A stretch of DNA of 64,000 nucleotides from Microcystis panniformis FACHB-1757 (GCF_001264245.1 NZ_CP011339.1:3906001-3970000), one strand, 5' to 3'. Shown: positions 45,893 to 55,306, counted from the stretch's first letter. The notes: generated from the sequence alone by a model not told the origin. Numbers and translations are program-made.

Positions 45893-47716
45893 TTATTGAT
45901 AACTATTAGCTTGACGAGTAAACATAAGGTGATATTGTCCTCGTTTGCTCATCAGTTCTGTGTGGGTTCCTACTTCGCTAATTTTACCCTTTTCGAGAAC
46001 AACAATGCGATCTGCCAGTTTACAAAGAGCTAATCGATGACTAATTACTATGGTCATTTTATCGGTGGCTAGAGTGCGAAACATTTGATAGATTTCGTAT
46101 TCTGCATTAGCATCAAGGGAGGCAGTCGGTTCGTCAAAAATGAGTAATTCTGCCGTTGGTAATCGTAATAAAGCCCTAGCGATCGCTATTCTTTGCCATT
46201 GTCCCCCCGATAATTCTATTCCTCCTTCTAATTCTCTACCTAGGGGTGTTTCTAATCCTTGAAAATTTTCCTCAATAAGGTCGATCATCTTCACTCTTTT
46301 TAGGGCTGCTTGTATCGCTGGATAGTTTCTTAATAAGGGTGAGTAACCAAAGCCAATATTCTCGCGAATTGTAGCGGGAAATCGGGCATAATCTTGCATA
46401 ACTACGGCGATTTTGGCGCGTAATTCCTTTAAATCAAATGCCCGTAAATCTTTTCCATTCCAGAGAATTTGCCCGGCTGAGGGATCGTAAAATCGACAGA
46501 GAAGATTGATTAAAGTGGTCTTTCCCGCCCCATTTTCCCCGACTAAAGCGATAATTTCCCTAGGTTGAATCGTCAGGTTAAGATCATCGAGGATTAATTC
46601 TTCACTGTCGGGATAGGAGAAGGATAAATTTTGCATCTCGATCCCCGTTAAGTTTTCTTGTTCTTGCCAAGGAGGAGTTAATTGCTGCAGATTGGATTTT
46701 AAATCTAATAACTGAAAAATGGGAGTTGTCCCTAAAACCACGTCGTAAAAGTCCGAACCATTATTAATCAGCAAAAATAAACTCTGACGTACTTGCAAAA
46801 TTAAACCGGCGTAGAGTGCTAGGTCTCCTAATGTATATTTTTTTTGCAAAGTTCCCAAAACAATATAAAGATATGGTAGGGCAGTACCAACACCGCTCAA
46901 AATTGACCAGAAGACAATCACACTGGTTCCTCTTTGACGGACTTTTGCCATGGATTTGAGTAATTTACTTAAAAGTTCTTGCCAGCGAGATAATAAAAGT
47001 GTTTGTAAAGAAAATAGTCGAATTTCTTTGGCGTATAATTCACCGGTCAAAACGTTTTTATATAAATCCATCTGACGAGCGATACCCGCCTGGGTTTCTT
47101 CAGTGCGCCAGCTTTGTTTGCGATATTTTAAATCAAAATAAACGGAAGGAGCGGCAGAAGTAAATAAAATTAGAGGAATCCACCGAGCGATCGAAGTAGA
47201 TAGTAAAACGGCAGGAACAAAGATAAAAAAACCGTTGAGAGTGGTAATCAGGATAAAGGATAATTCTTCTAAACGATTGATCCCTTTTTCCGTTAACTTA
47301 ATTAAGTTCAATAAATCGGGATTATCAAAGAGAGTAATATCGGGAAAATTAGCGACTTTATCAATTACTTTACCCCCGACAAATCCTCGCACTCGATCGC
47401 GCAAAGAAGCAAAGAGTAAACTGGTGATCGTGGTGAGGGCATCGGTCAACAAGCTAAGGAAAATTAATCCGCTCACACTGGCGACTAAAATGGGGTTGTG
47501 CCAGAGAAGATCACCCGGAACTTCGAGATGAGATTTAGTTAAGAGGAGGGAGACTTGATCGATAATTACCTTATTCAGAAATAAAACAATTGCCGGGGTA
47601 GTTCCGCTAATTAAAGTCAGTAAAGTCAGGATTCGTAACTCAGATGGTGCGGCTTGGATTACCATACTGATACTACGTCCCAGCGAGCGATAGAGACTGT
47701 AGGATAAGGGTTGCAT
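45893..47716 (-). CDS. Lasso-peptide ABC exporter (McjD-like)
   Basis: 607 residues: six-helix membrane domain (1 to about 330) and ATPase domain with Walker A GENGAGKTT (393-401), LSGGQ (502-506), Walker B LLIFDEPTASLD (523-534) and H-loop IVISHR. No N-terminal C39 peptidase, as in McjD-type exporters, where leader removal is done by a separate B protein. It is divergent from the precursor gene and should export the mature peptide and give immunity. A decayed copy lies at 52838-53187. Confidence 0.85.
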   Translation of the reverse strand: MQPLSYSLYRSLGRSISMVIQAAPSELRILTLLTLISGTTPAIVLFLNKVIIDQVSLLLTKSHLEVPGDLLWHNPILVASVSGLIFLSLLTDALTTITSLLFASLRDRVRGFVGGKVIDKVANFPDITLFDNPDLLNLIKLTEKGINRLEELSFILITTLNGFFIFVPAVLLSTSIARWIPLILFTSAAPSVYFDLKYRKQSWRTEETQAGIARQMDLYKNVLTGELYAKEIRLFSLQTLLLSRWQELLSKLLKSMAKVRQRGTSVIVFWSILSGVGTALPYLYIVLGTLQKKYTLGDLALYAGLILQVRQSLFLLINNGSDFYDVVLGTTPIFQLLDLKSNLQQLTPPWQEQENLTGIEMQNLSFSYPDSEELILDDLNLTIQPREIIALVGENGAGKTTLINLLCRFYDPSAGQILWNGKDLRAFDLKELRAKIAVVMQDYARFPATIRENIGFGYSPLLRNYPAIQAALKRVKMIDLIEENFQGLETPLGRELEGGIELSGGQWQRIAIARALLRLPTAELLIFDEPTASLDANAEYEIYQMFRTLATDKMTIVISHRLALCKLADRIVVLEKGKISEVGTHTELMSKRGQYHLMFTRQANSYQ

Positions 47717-47830
47717 TTAAAACAAACAACGGTTAAGTCTTCTCTGACGAATGATACACATTATTACAGTCCCCGGCACTCGAACTGGGGATAAAGGTAC
47801 AATAGAACTGTAGAGATCTGGAGGGTTGCT
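47717..47830 (+). promoter_or_regulatory. Shared exporter/precursor promoter region
   Basis: 114 bases between exporter and precursor. TACAAT (47798-47803) is a likely -10 for the precursor and GGAGG (47820-47824) its ribosome-binding site 6 bases before ATG. The same sequence, with few changes, lies before the relic precursor (53188-53302), which indicates selection or recent copying. Confidence 0.65.
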
Positions 47831-48022
47831 ATGTCCACACACAACTTAGATGACAAAAAACTGTCCCTCGATCGAGAAGGGAAAACACCACAAAAACTCA
47901 CCTATCGTCAACCAAGTATTTACTCCCTCGGTTCTTTAGAACAGATTCAGGCGGATAACTATGGCAATCGGTTCGACGGGCCGGATAGAGTGTTCTTTTA
48001 CAATGCCAGAGCGAATGGTTAG
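47831..48022 (+). CDS. Lasso peptide precursor
   Basis: 63 residues. The leader contains Y25-R-Q-P28-S-I30...G34, matching the YxxPx(L/I)xxxG element recognised by the RRE of lasso B proteins. The C-terminal GNRFDGPDRVFFYNARANG could be the core: G45 as residue 1 and D52 as residue 8 would give an eight-membered macrolactam ring with bulky F/F/Y in the tail. Using the common leader spacing (core eight residues after G34) the start would be nearer A41/D42, with A41-D49 as a nine-residue ring. Choice unresolved; the usual Thr at -2 is absent in all cases. Strong RBS; exporter divergent; B and C genes 2 kb downstream. Confidence 0.8.
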   Translation: MSTHNLDDKKLSLDREGKTPQKLTYRQPSIYSLGSLEQIQADNYGNRFDGPDRVFFYNARANG

Positions 48023-48573
48023 GGGGCAAATCTTTGCCATTAGACTCCTCTGGGATCGGGAATCCTCTTTTGACATATCGGGGTTTCAGTGTCATTTCTG
48101 GAGGTGTCTACAGGTGTCTCTCTTTTGTCAGTTTAGGAAATTTCCACGAGATTATATCATTTTTCAAAATTAATGACAGACTTAGTTGATCATTCCAAAG
48201 CGCAATTCCTCTCTCAGAGCGGAATTGCGCTTTCATACTAAATCTGGTTGTTAAAGACTGATTATTTATTCCCCCTTTTGCCTCTTGCCTCTTGCATGAG
48301 TGCCTGTCCTGATATGTAGCCTACACTCAACGGATTTGGTATCAGATGTTAGTCACGACTATTGAAAATTGGTATTACGCCGTTTTAGCCAACGAGAAAT
48401 CAAGGTCTTATCCCACTTTGACAAAAGAGAGGTATAGTCACTTCAAGCAAGTCCGATGCACTCTGGACTAATGAAACCCTTATTCCATCCAGCATTCATA
48501 TCCTCAATCTTAATTGAAATGACTACATTTCTACCCATAACCCACCCATAAAGTCAGGTAGTGATTGATATAC
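48023..48573. other. Region after the lasso precursor
   Basis: 551 bases with no gene. A perfect 13-bp inverted repeat AAAGCGCAATTCC/GGAATTGCGCTTT at 48197-48233 may end the precursor transcript, but no T run follows. A CCTCTTGCCTCTTGC repeat is near 48280. The rest is unremarkable. Confidence 0.5.
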
Positions 48574-49872
48574 TTACTGTTTTTTGACAAAACACTTATA
48601 CATTTTTCCATTGGCTAAGGTTGTGTTGCAGAGAGTGGCCTGCTTGAGTTTTTCATCTTGATTTCCAATTCCTTTGGCTCCCGTGAGGTTAGCTCCCGTG
48701 AGGTTAGCCCCCGTGAGGTTAGCCCCCGTGAGGTCAGCCCCCATGAGGTTAGCCTTGACAAATTTAACTTTTGTTAGAGTCGCATTTGTAAAGTTTGCTT
48801 CACTAAGATTAGCACCACTAAAATCAACCTCACTAAGTCTTGAACGTGTCAAATTAACTCCACTCAGATCGACACTTCGGAAAAATTCAGGCGTGGGTAG
48901 TTGTTCTTTTGTAAGTTCAGGTTGTACAAGAATCACACCTTGTTTTTCCCAGAATTCCTTCAAAGAAACGAGATTATTTCCAGTACAGACCTTATCATGG
49001 TCAATACTATCCTCCTGATTATCTGTAATACAGACCTTATATGACTTTATATCTTCTTCCCCCTTGTAGAAAGCATCTTCGAACTTGGTTTCCTGGTTAA
49101 TTATAGAACGATCGAGCTTGACGTTGATTAAATTAGCACCCCTTAAATCAGCACCTCTTAAATCTGCCTCTATTAGCCAAGCTCCTCTTAGATTGGCGTT
49201 TACCAAATTTGCTCGAGTGAGCCGGCTACGACTCAAATTAGCACTAGAAAGATTGGTTCTATTTAAGCTGGCGAAAGCGAGATTGGACTTAGACAAATCG
49301 GCTCTGGTTAAGTTTGCATCGTGTAACGGAGCGGACTGGAGATCCATCTCGTTTAATCTGATTCCTTGTAAGATCGGGTTTATAGTTCTTGGGCTTCCTG
49401 TGTCGCTAGGAGTTCCTAGTAAGCTTGATTCTCTCAGGAAACCGAATAAAACCCCTTGACGGTGAGGATCTCCTTTTAGTAAGCCTAATGTGACATTGGT
49501 TTTTGCTTGTACTAGGCTTTGACGCAACTTCATGTCGATATCCTTCTTTTGCAGGAGATCGGGAAGATTTTCTATATAGCTGGCAAGTGCCTTTTGTTGG
49601 TCGGCTTCCTTTGCCGCCGTTTGTTCTCTAATGGTTGCTTGTTGATTGAACCAAGAGCTTAAACCCCACAAAACAAGGGGAATAATTACAAGTTGCAACA
49701 AATCCCAAAGTTTTTTTTCTCCAAACCCAGTCCATCTCCAGATTTGCCATAGAAACAGTCTCCACCTTTGCGATGGTCTAAAGGGGGTAATCAGTTCTTG
49801 ACGTTTCCGATGTTGCTCGCGTTCATCTAATGGCATTTGAGGAGTATCTTCCAATTTTTTGTTAACCATCAC
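48574..49872 (-). CDS. Membrane pentapeptide-repeat protein inside the lasso locus
   Basis: 432 residues. One membrane helix near 58-78 (LLQLVIIPLVLWGLSSWF), a charged stalk, then two blocks of A(D/N)LxxA pentapeptides (about 175-255 and 330-410) that fold as a right-handed quadrilateral beta helix. The insert between blocks has several cysteines (YKVCITDNQ, KVCTGNN). Opposite strand to precursor and B/C genes. Pentapeptide proteins such as McbG protect against peptide toxins in other systems; whether this one is immunity or a chance neighbour is unknown. The relic cluster has no trace of it. Confidence 0.75.
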   Translation of the reverse strand: MMVNKKLEDTPQMPLDEREQHRKRQELITPFRPSQRWRLFLWQIWRWTGFGEKKLWDLLQLVIIPLVLWGLSSWFNQQATIREQTAAKEADQQKALASYIENLPDLLQKKDIDMKLRQSLVQAKTNVTLGLLKGDPHRQGVLFGFLRESSLLGTPSDTGSPRTINPILQGIRLNEMDLQSAPLHDANLTRADLSKSNLAFASLNRTNLSSANLSRSRLTRANLVNANLRGAWLIEADLRGADLRGANLINVKLDRSIINQETKFEDAFYKGEEDIKSYKVCITDNQEDSIDHDKVCTGNNLVSLKEFWEKQGVILVQPELTKEQLPTPEFFRSVDLSGVNLTRSRLSEVDFSGANLSEANFTNATLTKVKFVKANLMGADLTGANLTGANLTGANLTGAKGIGNQDEKLKQATLCNTTLANGKMYKCFVKKQ

Positions 49873-50085
49873 TTACCCCCTTCCTGTCTCTGACAAGAAA
49901 CAAAAACACTCAACAACAGATATTACTCTTCTGACAATATTCAGAACCAACAAAATATGATATAATCACGAAAGGATAAAGATAAACCCTGACTGCCTGA
50001 CCCGTACAATGTCCAGTATAAAATAAAGTCATAACTAATTGGCTCTTGCTTTTACAAAATTAAACAATAGATGGTGCAGTAACTG

Positions 50086-50883
50086 ATGAAAACTAGAGAA
50101 ACTTATACACCACCACTCCGCCCAAGCGAGCATAACAAAGGAAGTTATTACCTAAACCGAGATGTGTATCTATTTAAGCATGAGAACGTCATCAATATTC
50201 TTGACTTTCGCCGGGGACAGTTTTATGGATTAGATGAGATCGGCTCTAGAATGGTCGATCTAATCCTCGAAAAAAGTTATCAGGAAACTATCACCGAGAT
50301 TAGCCAACTCTACGAGGTTCCAGAAGCAAAAATCTGCGGGGATTTAAGCGAATTGTTAAATTCGTTAATCGAGAAAAAAATCTTAGTTACATCTCCTCCC
50401 CCGAACAAATTCACTGAGGGGAATCTTTGGCCAACTATCTTGATCGCAATTTTTAAAAAACTCGGTTTGATCGGGCGAAAATTACTCAATCCTCAACCCG
50501 ATCCTAATGCCTACACCGTCGAAATCTTATTAACTCTCAGTTGGATTAGCTTGCGAGTTTTGGGATGGAGTCGCAGCATCGCTATTTGGCAAAAATGGCA
50601 CAAGTCTCACCAGAAAGAGATCGACAAAGAAACTATCGAAAATCTCGATCGCTTGCTGCGAGAAACTGCATCGGGAAAACTATTTTTACCGATAGTTTGT
50701 AAAGAACGCGCCCTCGTTGCCTATCATCTGCTGCGTACTTTTTATGGTTGTCCCGCTACCTTGATGGTTGGTATTAATAATTATCCTTTCCAAATTCACG
50801 CTTGGGTAGAATGCCAGCAATTAACCCTAACAGATGAACTAGCCCATTGTGAACAGTTTACTCCCGTAATTAGCTATTCTTAG
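50086..50883 (+). CDS. Lasso leader peptidase with RRE (B1-B2 fusion)
   Basis: 265 residues. Residues about 20-95 are PqqD-like (YLFKHENVINILDFRRGQFY, LYEVPEAKICGDL), the RRE that binds the leader. The C-terminal 120 residues are the transglutaminase-like B2 peptidase with Cys205 (FLPIVCKERALVAYHLL), His238 (FQIHAWVEC) and Asp250 as the probable triad. Cuts off the leader before cyclisation. Stop is 10 bases before the cyclase start. Confidence 0.9.
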   Translation: MKTRETYTPPLRPSEHNKGSYYLNRDVYLFKHENVINILDFRRGQFYGLDEIGSRMVDLILEKSYQETITEISQLYEVPEAKICGDLSELLNSLIEKKILVTSPPPNKFTEGNLWPTILIAIFKKLGLIGRKLLNPQPDPNAYTVEILLTLSWISLRVLGWSRSIAIWQKWHKSHQKEIDKETIENLDRLLRETASGKLFLPIVCKERALVAYHLLRTFYGCPATLMVGINNYPFQIHAWVECQQLTLTDELAHCEQFTPVISYS

Positions 50884-50893
50884 TCAAAAAAAA

Positions 50894-52696
50894 ATGAGCA
50901 GATCATTTGAAATTAGTTTATCCCCAGCCAGTACCCCAGAGCTTAATATCTCTAATTTAACCAGTAATCTGATTACCTATGCCAGAGATGAGCTAACTAA
51001 AAACCTAGTTATCTTCATCGGTAAAATCTATTACCAAGATGAATTAAAAACCATTTACCCAGAAGCTTTTAGAGAAAAAACTAATCCTGAAGCCTCGATC
51101 GCCCTGGCAATTTATCAACAGAAAGGAATTAAAGGACTGCAAGATTTAGAAGGAGAATTTGCCCTCGTTATTTTTGATCGTCAAAAATCCTCTTTGATCG
51201 CCCTGCGCGACCCGATCGGCAGTTATCCCTTATACTGGACTTTTGACAAGCATACCATTAGAATTAGCAGCGATTTACAACACCTAGCCAGACAAAAAAA
51301 GGCAAAGATTAACCGAGACTTTCTCGCTTCTTTTCTCATGTTTCCCTTCGCTTTCGTGGAACTGCCCAGGGAAGAGACCGCTTTTGAGGGAATCCAGCGT
51401 CTATCCCCCGGCAGCTGCGGGGAATTTTACCCGCCTAATTTAGTACAAAAACACTGGACTTGGAACTGGGAAGAAAAAATTGCACCGATTAGTGATCTCA
51501 CCCTAGCAGCGGCAGCCCAGCAGTTTCGCCAGATTTTCCAGCACTCGATTAGGGAACGCTGCCGGGAGGGAAAAGTGGCATCGCACCTATCGGGGGGAAT
51601 GGACAGTTCCTCGATCGTCTGTTTGGCCAGGGACTCGATCGGGGAGAGAAAGCTTCTTACCCTGTCTCTGGTCTATCAAATGCCCAGTTTAGTCAAAGAA
51701 ACCGACTATATTAACCTTATTCTCCAGCAAAAAGCAGCGATCGAGCCGTATTTTCTCGATGGTGATCAGCTTTTAGATTTCGATTGGTTCTCCGATCGCA
51801 TTCCCCCCCACGATGAACCCTATCCCGGTTTATTTCATCTAGCCATGGAAAAAATCCTAGTCGATCGAGCGGCCGAATTGGGAGTAAACACCATTCTCAG
51901 TGGTGGTGGGGCAGAATTAGTCTTGGAAAGCAATCGCTACCATCTTGCGGATCTATTACATCAAGGACAATGGCAAGAAACCCTACAGCTTGCCCGTTGG
52001 TGGGCAAAGACCAAAAATGAAAGTCTCTGGTCAATTTTGGCGGAATTAGCGATTTTTCCCCTGTCACCTGCCTTCCTCAAACCAGGTATTGCTACTTTCT
52101 GGCGACGAGGTTACGGAACCTGGCCGAAACTGTCAGAATTTGCGATTCCACCCTGGATAAAAGCCGATTTTGCCCAAGAATACCAAGTGTATCCGAAAAC
52201 ACTGGCAACTCTGGGTCAAATCTACCGCTATCCCGTCGAACTATCCTTTAACCGTTTAGGACTGCAAACCGCGATCGGCAATTGGGCAAATTGGTATCTT
52301 GCTAATCCTGCTGGGATGAGGATTAGTCAACCCTTCCTCGATCCCCGGGTCATTTGCTACTGTCTGGGACTACCTAGGCAATTCCGAGAAGTACCGGGGA
52401 TGGTTAAACCGCTACTCCAATCGGCCCTGCAAGGAATTCTCCCGGAAGCAATTCGCACAAGACGTTTTAAAGCGAACTTTAACGCAGTCTATTGGCAAGG
52501 ATTATCTCGACGCTTAACCCAGTTAGAAACAATGGTAGAGGAATCGGCGATCGAAGACTTGGGCATCTTCGATAAAACCCGATTAATTGAAGTCCTGCGG
52601 CAACATTCCCTAGGCATTGGTGATGTCAAAAGTGGCAGTCGCATCAGCAGTTCCCTCGCTGTGATCGCTTGGTTCGATCGGCTGTCACAAACCTGA
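50894..52696 (+). CDS. Lasso cyclase (asparagine-synthetase-like, McjC type)
   Basis: 600 residues. N-terminal glutaminase-like fold (GLQDLEGEFALVIFD, LRDPIGSYPLYW) without a Cys2 nucleophile, since it starts MSRSFE. PP-loop SGGMDSS at 233-239 binds ATP; IPPHDEPYPGLFH and SGGGAELVL are further synthetase motifs. It adenylates the ring Asp/Glu side chain so that the freed core N-terminus can attack. Coupled with the B gene. Fragments of a second copy are at 53398-53573. Confidence 0.9.
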   Translation: MSRSFEISLSPASTPELNISNLTSNLITYARDELTKNLVIFIGKIYYQDELKTIYPEAFREKTNPEASIALAIYQQKGIKGLQDLEGEFALVIFDRQKSSLIALRDPIGSYPLYWTFDKHTIRISSDLQHLARQKKAKINRDFLASFLMFPFAFVELPREETAFEGIQRLSPGSCGEFYPPNLVQKHWTWNWEEKIAPISDLTLAAAAQQFRQIFQHSIRERCREGKVASHLSGGMDSSSIVCLARDSIGERKLLTLSLVYQMPSLVKETDYINLILQQKAAIEPYFLDGDQLLDFDWFSDRIPPHDEPYPGLFHLAMEKILVDRAAELGVNTILSGGGAELVLESNRYHLADLLHQGQWQETLQLARWWAKTKNESLWSILAELAIFPLSPAFLKPGIATFWRRGYGTWPKLSEFAIPPWIKADFAQEYQVYPKTLATLGQIYRYPVELSFNRLGLQTAIGNWANWYLANPAGMRISQPFLDPRVICYCLGLPRQFREVPGMVKPLLQSALQGILPEAIRTRRFKANFNAVYWQGLSRRLTQLETMVEESAIEDLGIFDKTRLIEVLRQHSLGIGDVKSGSRISSSLAVIAWFDRLSQT

Positions 52697-52837
52697 ATGT
52701 TTGCCACCAACCCACTGAGGTAAGCTGTTGACTGTCTAAATTACTCGTTAAGACTGCAAGGGAGTTGGGAGCAGGGAGAGGAAGTTCGAGCATTTGTACT
52801 AAAATTTCCCCTACGCAGTTTAAATTCAGTACAGCTT
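52697..52837. other. Spacer between lasso cluster and relic
   Basis: Nothing recognisable. The relic exporter homology begins at about 52838. Confidence 0.4.
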
Positions 52838-53187
52838 AAGGATAATTCTTCTGGAGAATTTAACCTTTTTTGTGGACTTAAGTAGCTGGTTATAATTAAA
52901 TTGAAGATAGATTTTAGGTTCGATCCCCCCTGCCCCCCTTGATAAGGGGGGTGCCGATAGGCGGGGGGATCTGACAGTTTTTAACACCTAACTACTTAAT
53001 TAAGTTTAATAAATTGTGATTTTTAAAGAGACTAATATCAAGAAAATTAGCTAGTTTATCAATTACTTTCCCCCAGAAAAATCCTCGAACTTGATCGCAC
53101 AAAGAAGCAAAGAGTAAACCGGTAATCGTGCTGAGGGAATCGGTCAACAAGCTCAGAAAAATTAATCCGCTTACACTTGCGACTACC
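52838..53187 (-). pseudogene. Relic lasso exporter fragment
   Basis: Minus-strand reading VASVSGLIFLSLLTDSLSTI... to LLNLIK matches residues about 78-140 of the exporter; homology then goes on through a MITE to AGAATTATCC (about 52838). The first 75 codons and all the ATPase domain are gone. Sequence identity with the intact copy is high, so decay is recent. Confidence 0.85.
52881..52996. mobile_element. MITE family M1, copy b (116 bp)
   Basis: AGTAGCTGGTTATAATTAAA ... TTTTTAACACCTAACTACT, opposite orientation to copy a. TA at 52879-52880 and 52997-52998. The empty site is in the intact exporter gene (AACTTAATTAAG, 47296-47307). Confidence 0.88.
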
Positions 53188-53302
53188 TTTAAAACAAACA
53201 ACGGTTGAGTCTTCTCTGACGAACAATACACATTATTACATTCTCCCGCACTCGAACCAAGAATAAAGGTACAATAGAACTGTAGATATCTGGAGGGTTG
53301 CT

Positions 53303-53482
53303 ATGTTTACACACAACTTAGATGACAGAAAACTGCCCCTCGATCGAGAAGGGAAAACTCTGCAAAAACTCACCTATCGTTCACCAAAAATCTACCACCT
53401 CGATCGCCCCAGCAATTTGTCAACGGTAGGGAATTCAAGGATTGTGGGATTTAGAAGGAAAATTTGCCCTCGTTATTCTTGA
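53303..53482 (+). pseudogene. Relic lasso precursor, leader fused to cyclase fragment
   Basis: MFTHNLDDRKLPLDREGKTL... keeps the leader including YRSPKI, with the same RBS as the intact precursor. After residue 32 (about 53398) the sequence is cyclase DNA, so the whole core is lost. The open frame of 59 residues cannot make a lasso peptide. Confidence 0.82.
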
Positions 53483-53573
53483 TGGAAATCCTGCGGCAAC
53501 ATTTCCTAGGCATTGCTGATGTCAAAAGTGGCAGTCGCATCGGCAGTTCCCTAGCTGTGATCCCATGGTTGCC
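53398..53573 (+). pseudogene. Relic lasso cyclase fragments
   Basis: 53398-53483 matches cyclase 51093-51178 (LEGKFALVI region) and 53484-53573 matches its last part (52588-52677; CGNIS.../SSLAVI region). The B gene and most of the cyclase are deleted. Confidence 0.82.
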
Positions 53574-53599
53574 ACCAAGCAACTGAAATAGGACGGGGA

Positions 53600-53702
53600 T
53601 ATCATCCCAGAGCGGGAAGGGAAACTGGACTAAAATCGCCAAGGTTTGGATTTCTCCTACAATTTAACCTCCCCTGCACACCGGGGGTTTTTTAGTCAGC
53701 AA
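53600..53702 (+). repeat. Segment X, second copy (terminator-like)
   Basis: TTTGGATTTCTCCTACAATT then CCCCTGCACACCGGGGG and six Ts. Homologous to 45783-45880. Here it directly follows the relic cyclase on its coding strand, so it may be the cluster's original terminator. Confidence 0.62.
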
Positions 53703-53773
53703 ACCCTAACTAGGGACAAGAATAAATTAGTCAATTTATGGGAAAATAAGCTCGTCTTCTCCGCTTTTATCCC

Positions 53774-54643
53774 ATGCAAGCCGACTTTTTTACTAATATC
53801 CTCTTACCCGTTGGCCTAGGCGTTTTAATGTTAGGCATGGGATTGGGATTAATTCTCGCCGATTTTCAGCGTATCACCCGTTATCCCAAGGCAGTCCTGA
53901 TCGGTTTAGTCAATCAAATTATTATTCTACCGATCATCGGTTTTATTATTGCTTCTCTTTTGCCTCTCCGGCCAGAAATTGCCGTCGGTTTAATGATTGT
54001 CGCCATTTGCCCCGGCGGTCCCTCCTCCAATGTTTTAACCTATTTAGCTAAGGGAGATGTAGCCCTTTCTGTTACTTTAACTGCTTTTAGCAGCATCATC
54101 ACCATTTTCACAATACCTTTTTTAGCTAGTTTCACTCTCCAGCATTTTATGGGGGAAAGTGCCGCCATCTCCCTACCCATTGGTTCCACTATGGCGCAGA
54201 TATTTTTGATTATAGTTTTACCCCTGGTTATGGGTATGACTATCCGCCATTACTTCCCTTTACTGGCCAAAAGTCTGGAACCGATAACTAATCGTTTGGC
54301 CGTGATTTTTCTAGCGGTTATTATCTTCTTATTAATCCTGAGAGAATGGCAACGTTTACCTTTATTTATCGCTCAAACTGGCCTCGCAGTGATCATTTTA
54401 AATACGATTGCTTCCCTAATTGGTTTTTTCAGTGGTCGTTTATTTCAATTAACTATTCCCCAAAGAATTTGTATCGCCATTGAAGTGGGTATTCAAAGCG
54501 GCACTTTAGCTATTGCTATCACTGCCGGTTTATTAAAGAATCCCGATCTAACCATTCCAGCAATTGTCTATAGTTTATGGATGTATGTCAGCGCTTTTAT
54601 CGCTGTTTATTATGGTCGCAAAAAAGCAGCTTTGGCAAAATAG
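53774..54643 (+). CDS. BASS-family sodium-coupled transporter
   Basis: 289 residues, nine to ten membrane helices. MVAICPGGPSSNVLTYLAKG-type motif (VAICPGGPSSNVLTYLAKGD) and EVGIQSGTLAIAI are the two conserved crossover regions of the bile acid:Na+ symporter family. Substrate probably an organic anion; not the bicarbonate carrier BicA or SbtA by sequence. Confidence 0.87.
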   Translation: MQADFFTNILLPVGLGVLMLGMGLGLILADFQRITRYPKAVLIGLVNQIIILPIIGFIIASLLPLRPEIAVGLMIVAICPGGPSSNVLTYLAKGDVALSVTLTAFSSIITIFTIPFLASFTLQHFMGESAAISLPIGSTMAQIFLIIVLPLVMGMTIRHYFPLLAKSLEPITNRLAVIFLAVIIFLLILREWQRLPLFIAQTGLAVIILNTIASLIGFFSGRLFQLTIPQRICIAIEVGIQSGTLAIAITAGLLKNPDLTIPAIVYSLWMYVSAFIAVYYGRKKAALAK

Positions 54644-54686
54644 CTAAATCGGGTGATAGGATATAGCTAAAAACTGATAACTGATT

Positions 54687-55283
54687 ATGTTAATTGGTAA
54701 ATATTTAACCCTAGAAGAATTCTGTACCTGTTCCCAAACCTATCAAAAGTACGCAGCACAAATCGACCCCTATCCAAAAAATCCTGCAACGATAACCGCT
54801 TGGCAAAATCTCGCTCACTTTATTATCGATCCAATTATTGATAATTTTGGTCGAGAAAAATTCCAATTAACCTACGGATTTTGTTCCAATGATCTGAGAA
54901 AATTTCTCCAAAAAAAAGACCCAATCACCGGCTTAAAAAACGGTAGAATCGATCCCAGTCGTGATCAACATTGCGCCCACGAAATTAATCAAAAAGGTCA
55001 ATATTATTGTCAGCGATTGGGGGCAGCCTGTGATTTTCGGATTATCGATTTAACGAGCGATCGCCTGATAGATTGGATTTTAACCCAAAAATTACCCTTT
55101 GATTCTCTCTATTTTTACGGAATTAATCGCCCAATTCATATCAGCTACGGACCCCAACATAAACGAGATCTATGGACTTTTACTACTAAAGGAACACCGA
55201 CTAAAAAAGGGTTACAATCATGGTTAGAAGCCGCTAAATCTATCGATTCTGAAACAAAAAAATCCCCCGAAACTGGGGGATAA
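54687..55283 (+). CDS. Peptidase M15-like protein
   Basis: 198 residues. SRDQHCAHEINQKGQ ... RLGAACDFRIIDL ... RPIHISYGPQ gives the His/Asp/His pattern of M15 D-Ala-D-Ala carboxypeptidase-like enzymes. No signal peptide is evident. The end of the gene overlaps the recA terminator hairpin. Confidence 0.68.
   Translation: MLIGKYLTLEEFCTCSQTYQKYAAQIDPYPKNPATITAWQNLAHFIIDPIIDNFGREKFQLTYGFCSNDLRKFLQKKDPITGLKNGRIDPSRDQHCAHEINQKGQYYCQRLGAACDFRIIDLTSDRLIDWILTQKLPFDSLYFYGINRPIHISYGPQHKRDLWTFTTKGTPTKKGLQSWLEAAKSIDSETKKSPETGG
55256..55281 (-). terminator. Terminator after recA
   Basis: Perfect ATCCCCC/GGGGGAT stem with a 6-base loop, followed on the minus strand by seven Ts; 25 bases after the recA stop and inside the end of the convergent M15-like gene. 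Confidence 0.87.
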
Positions 55284-55306
55284 CCAAGACCTCAAACCCT
55301 CTTCTT

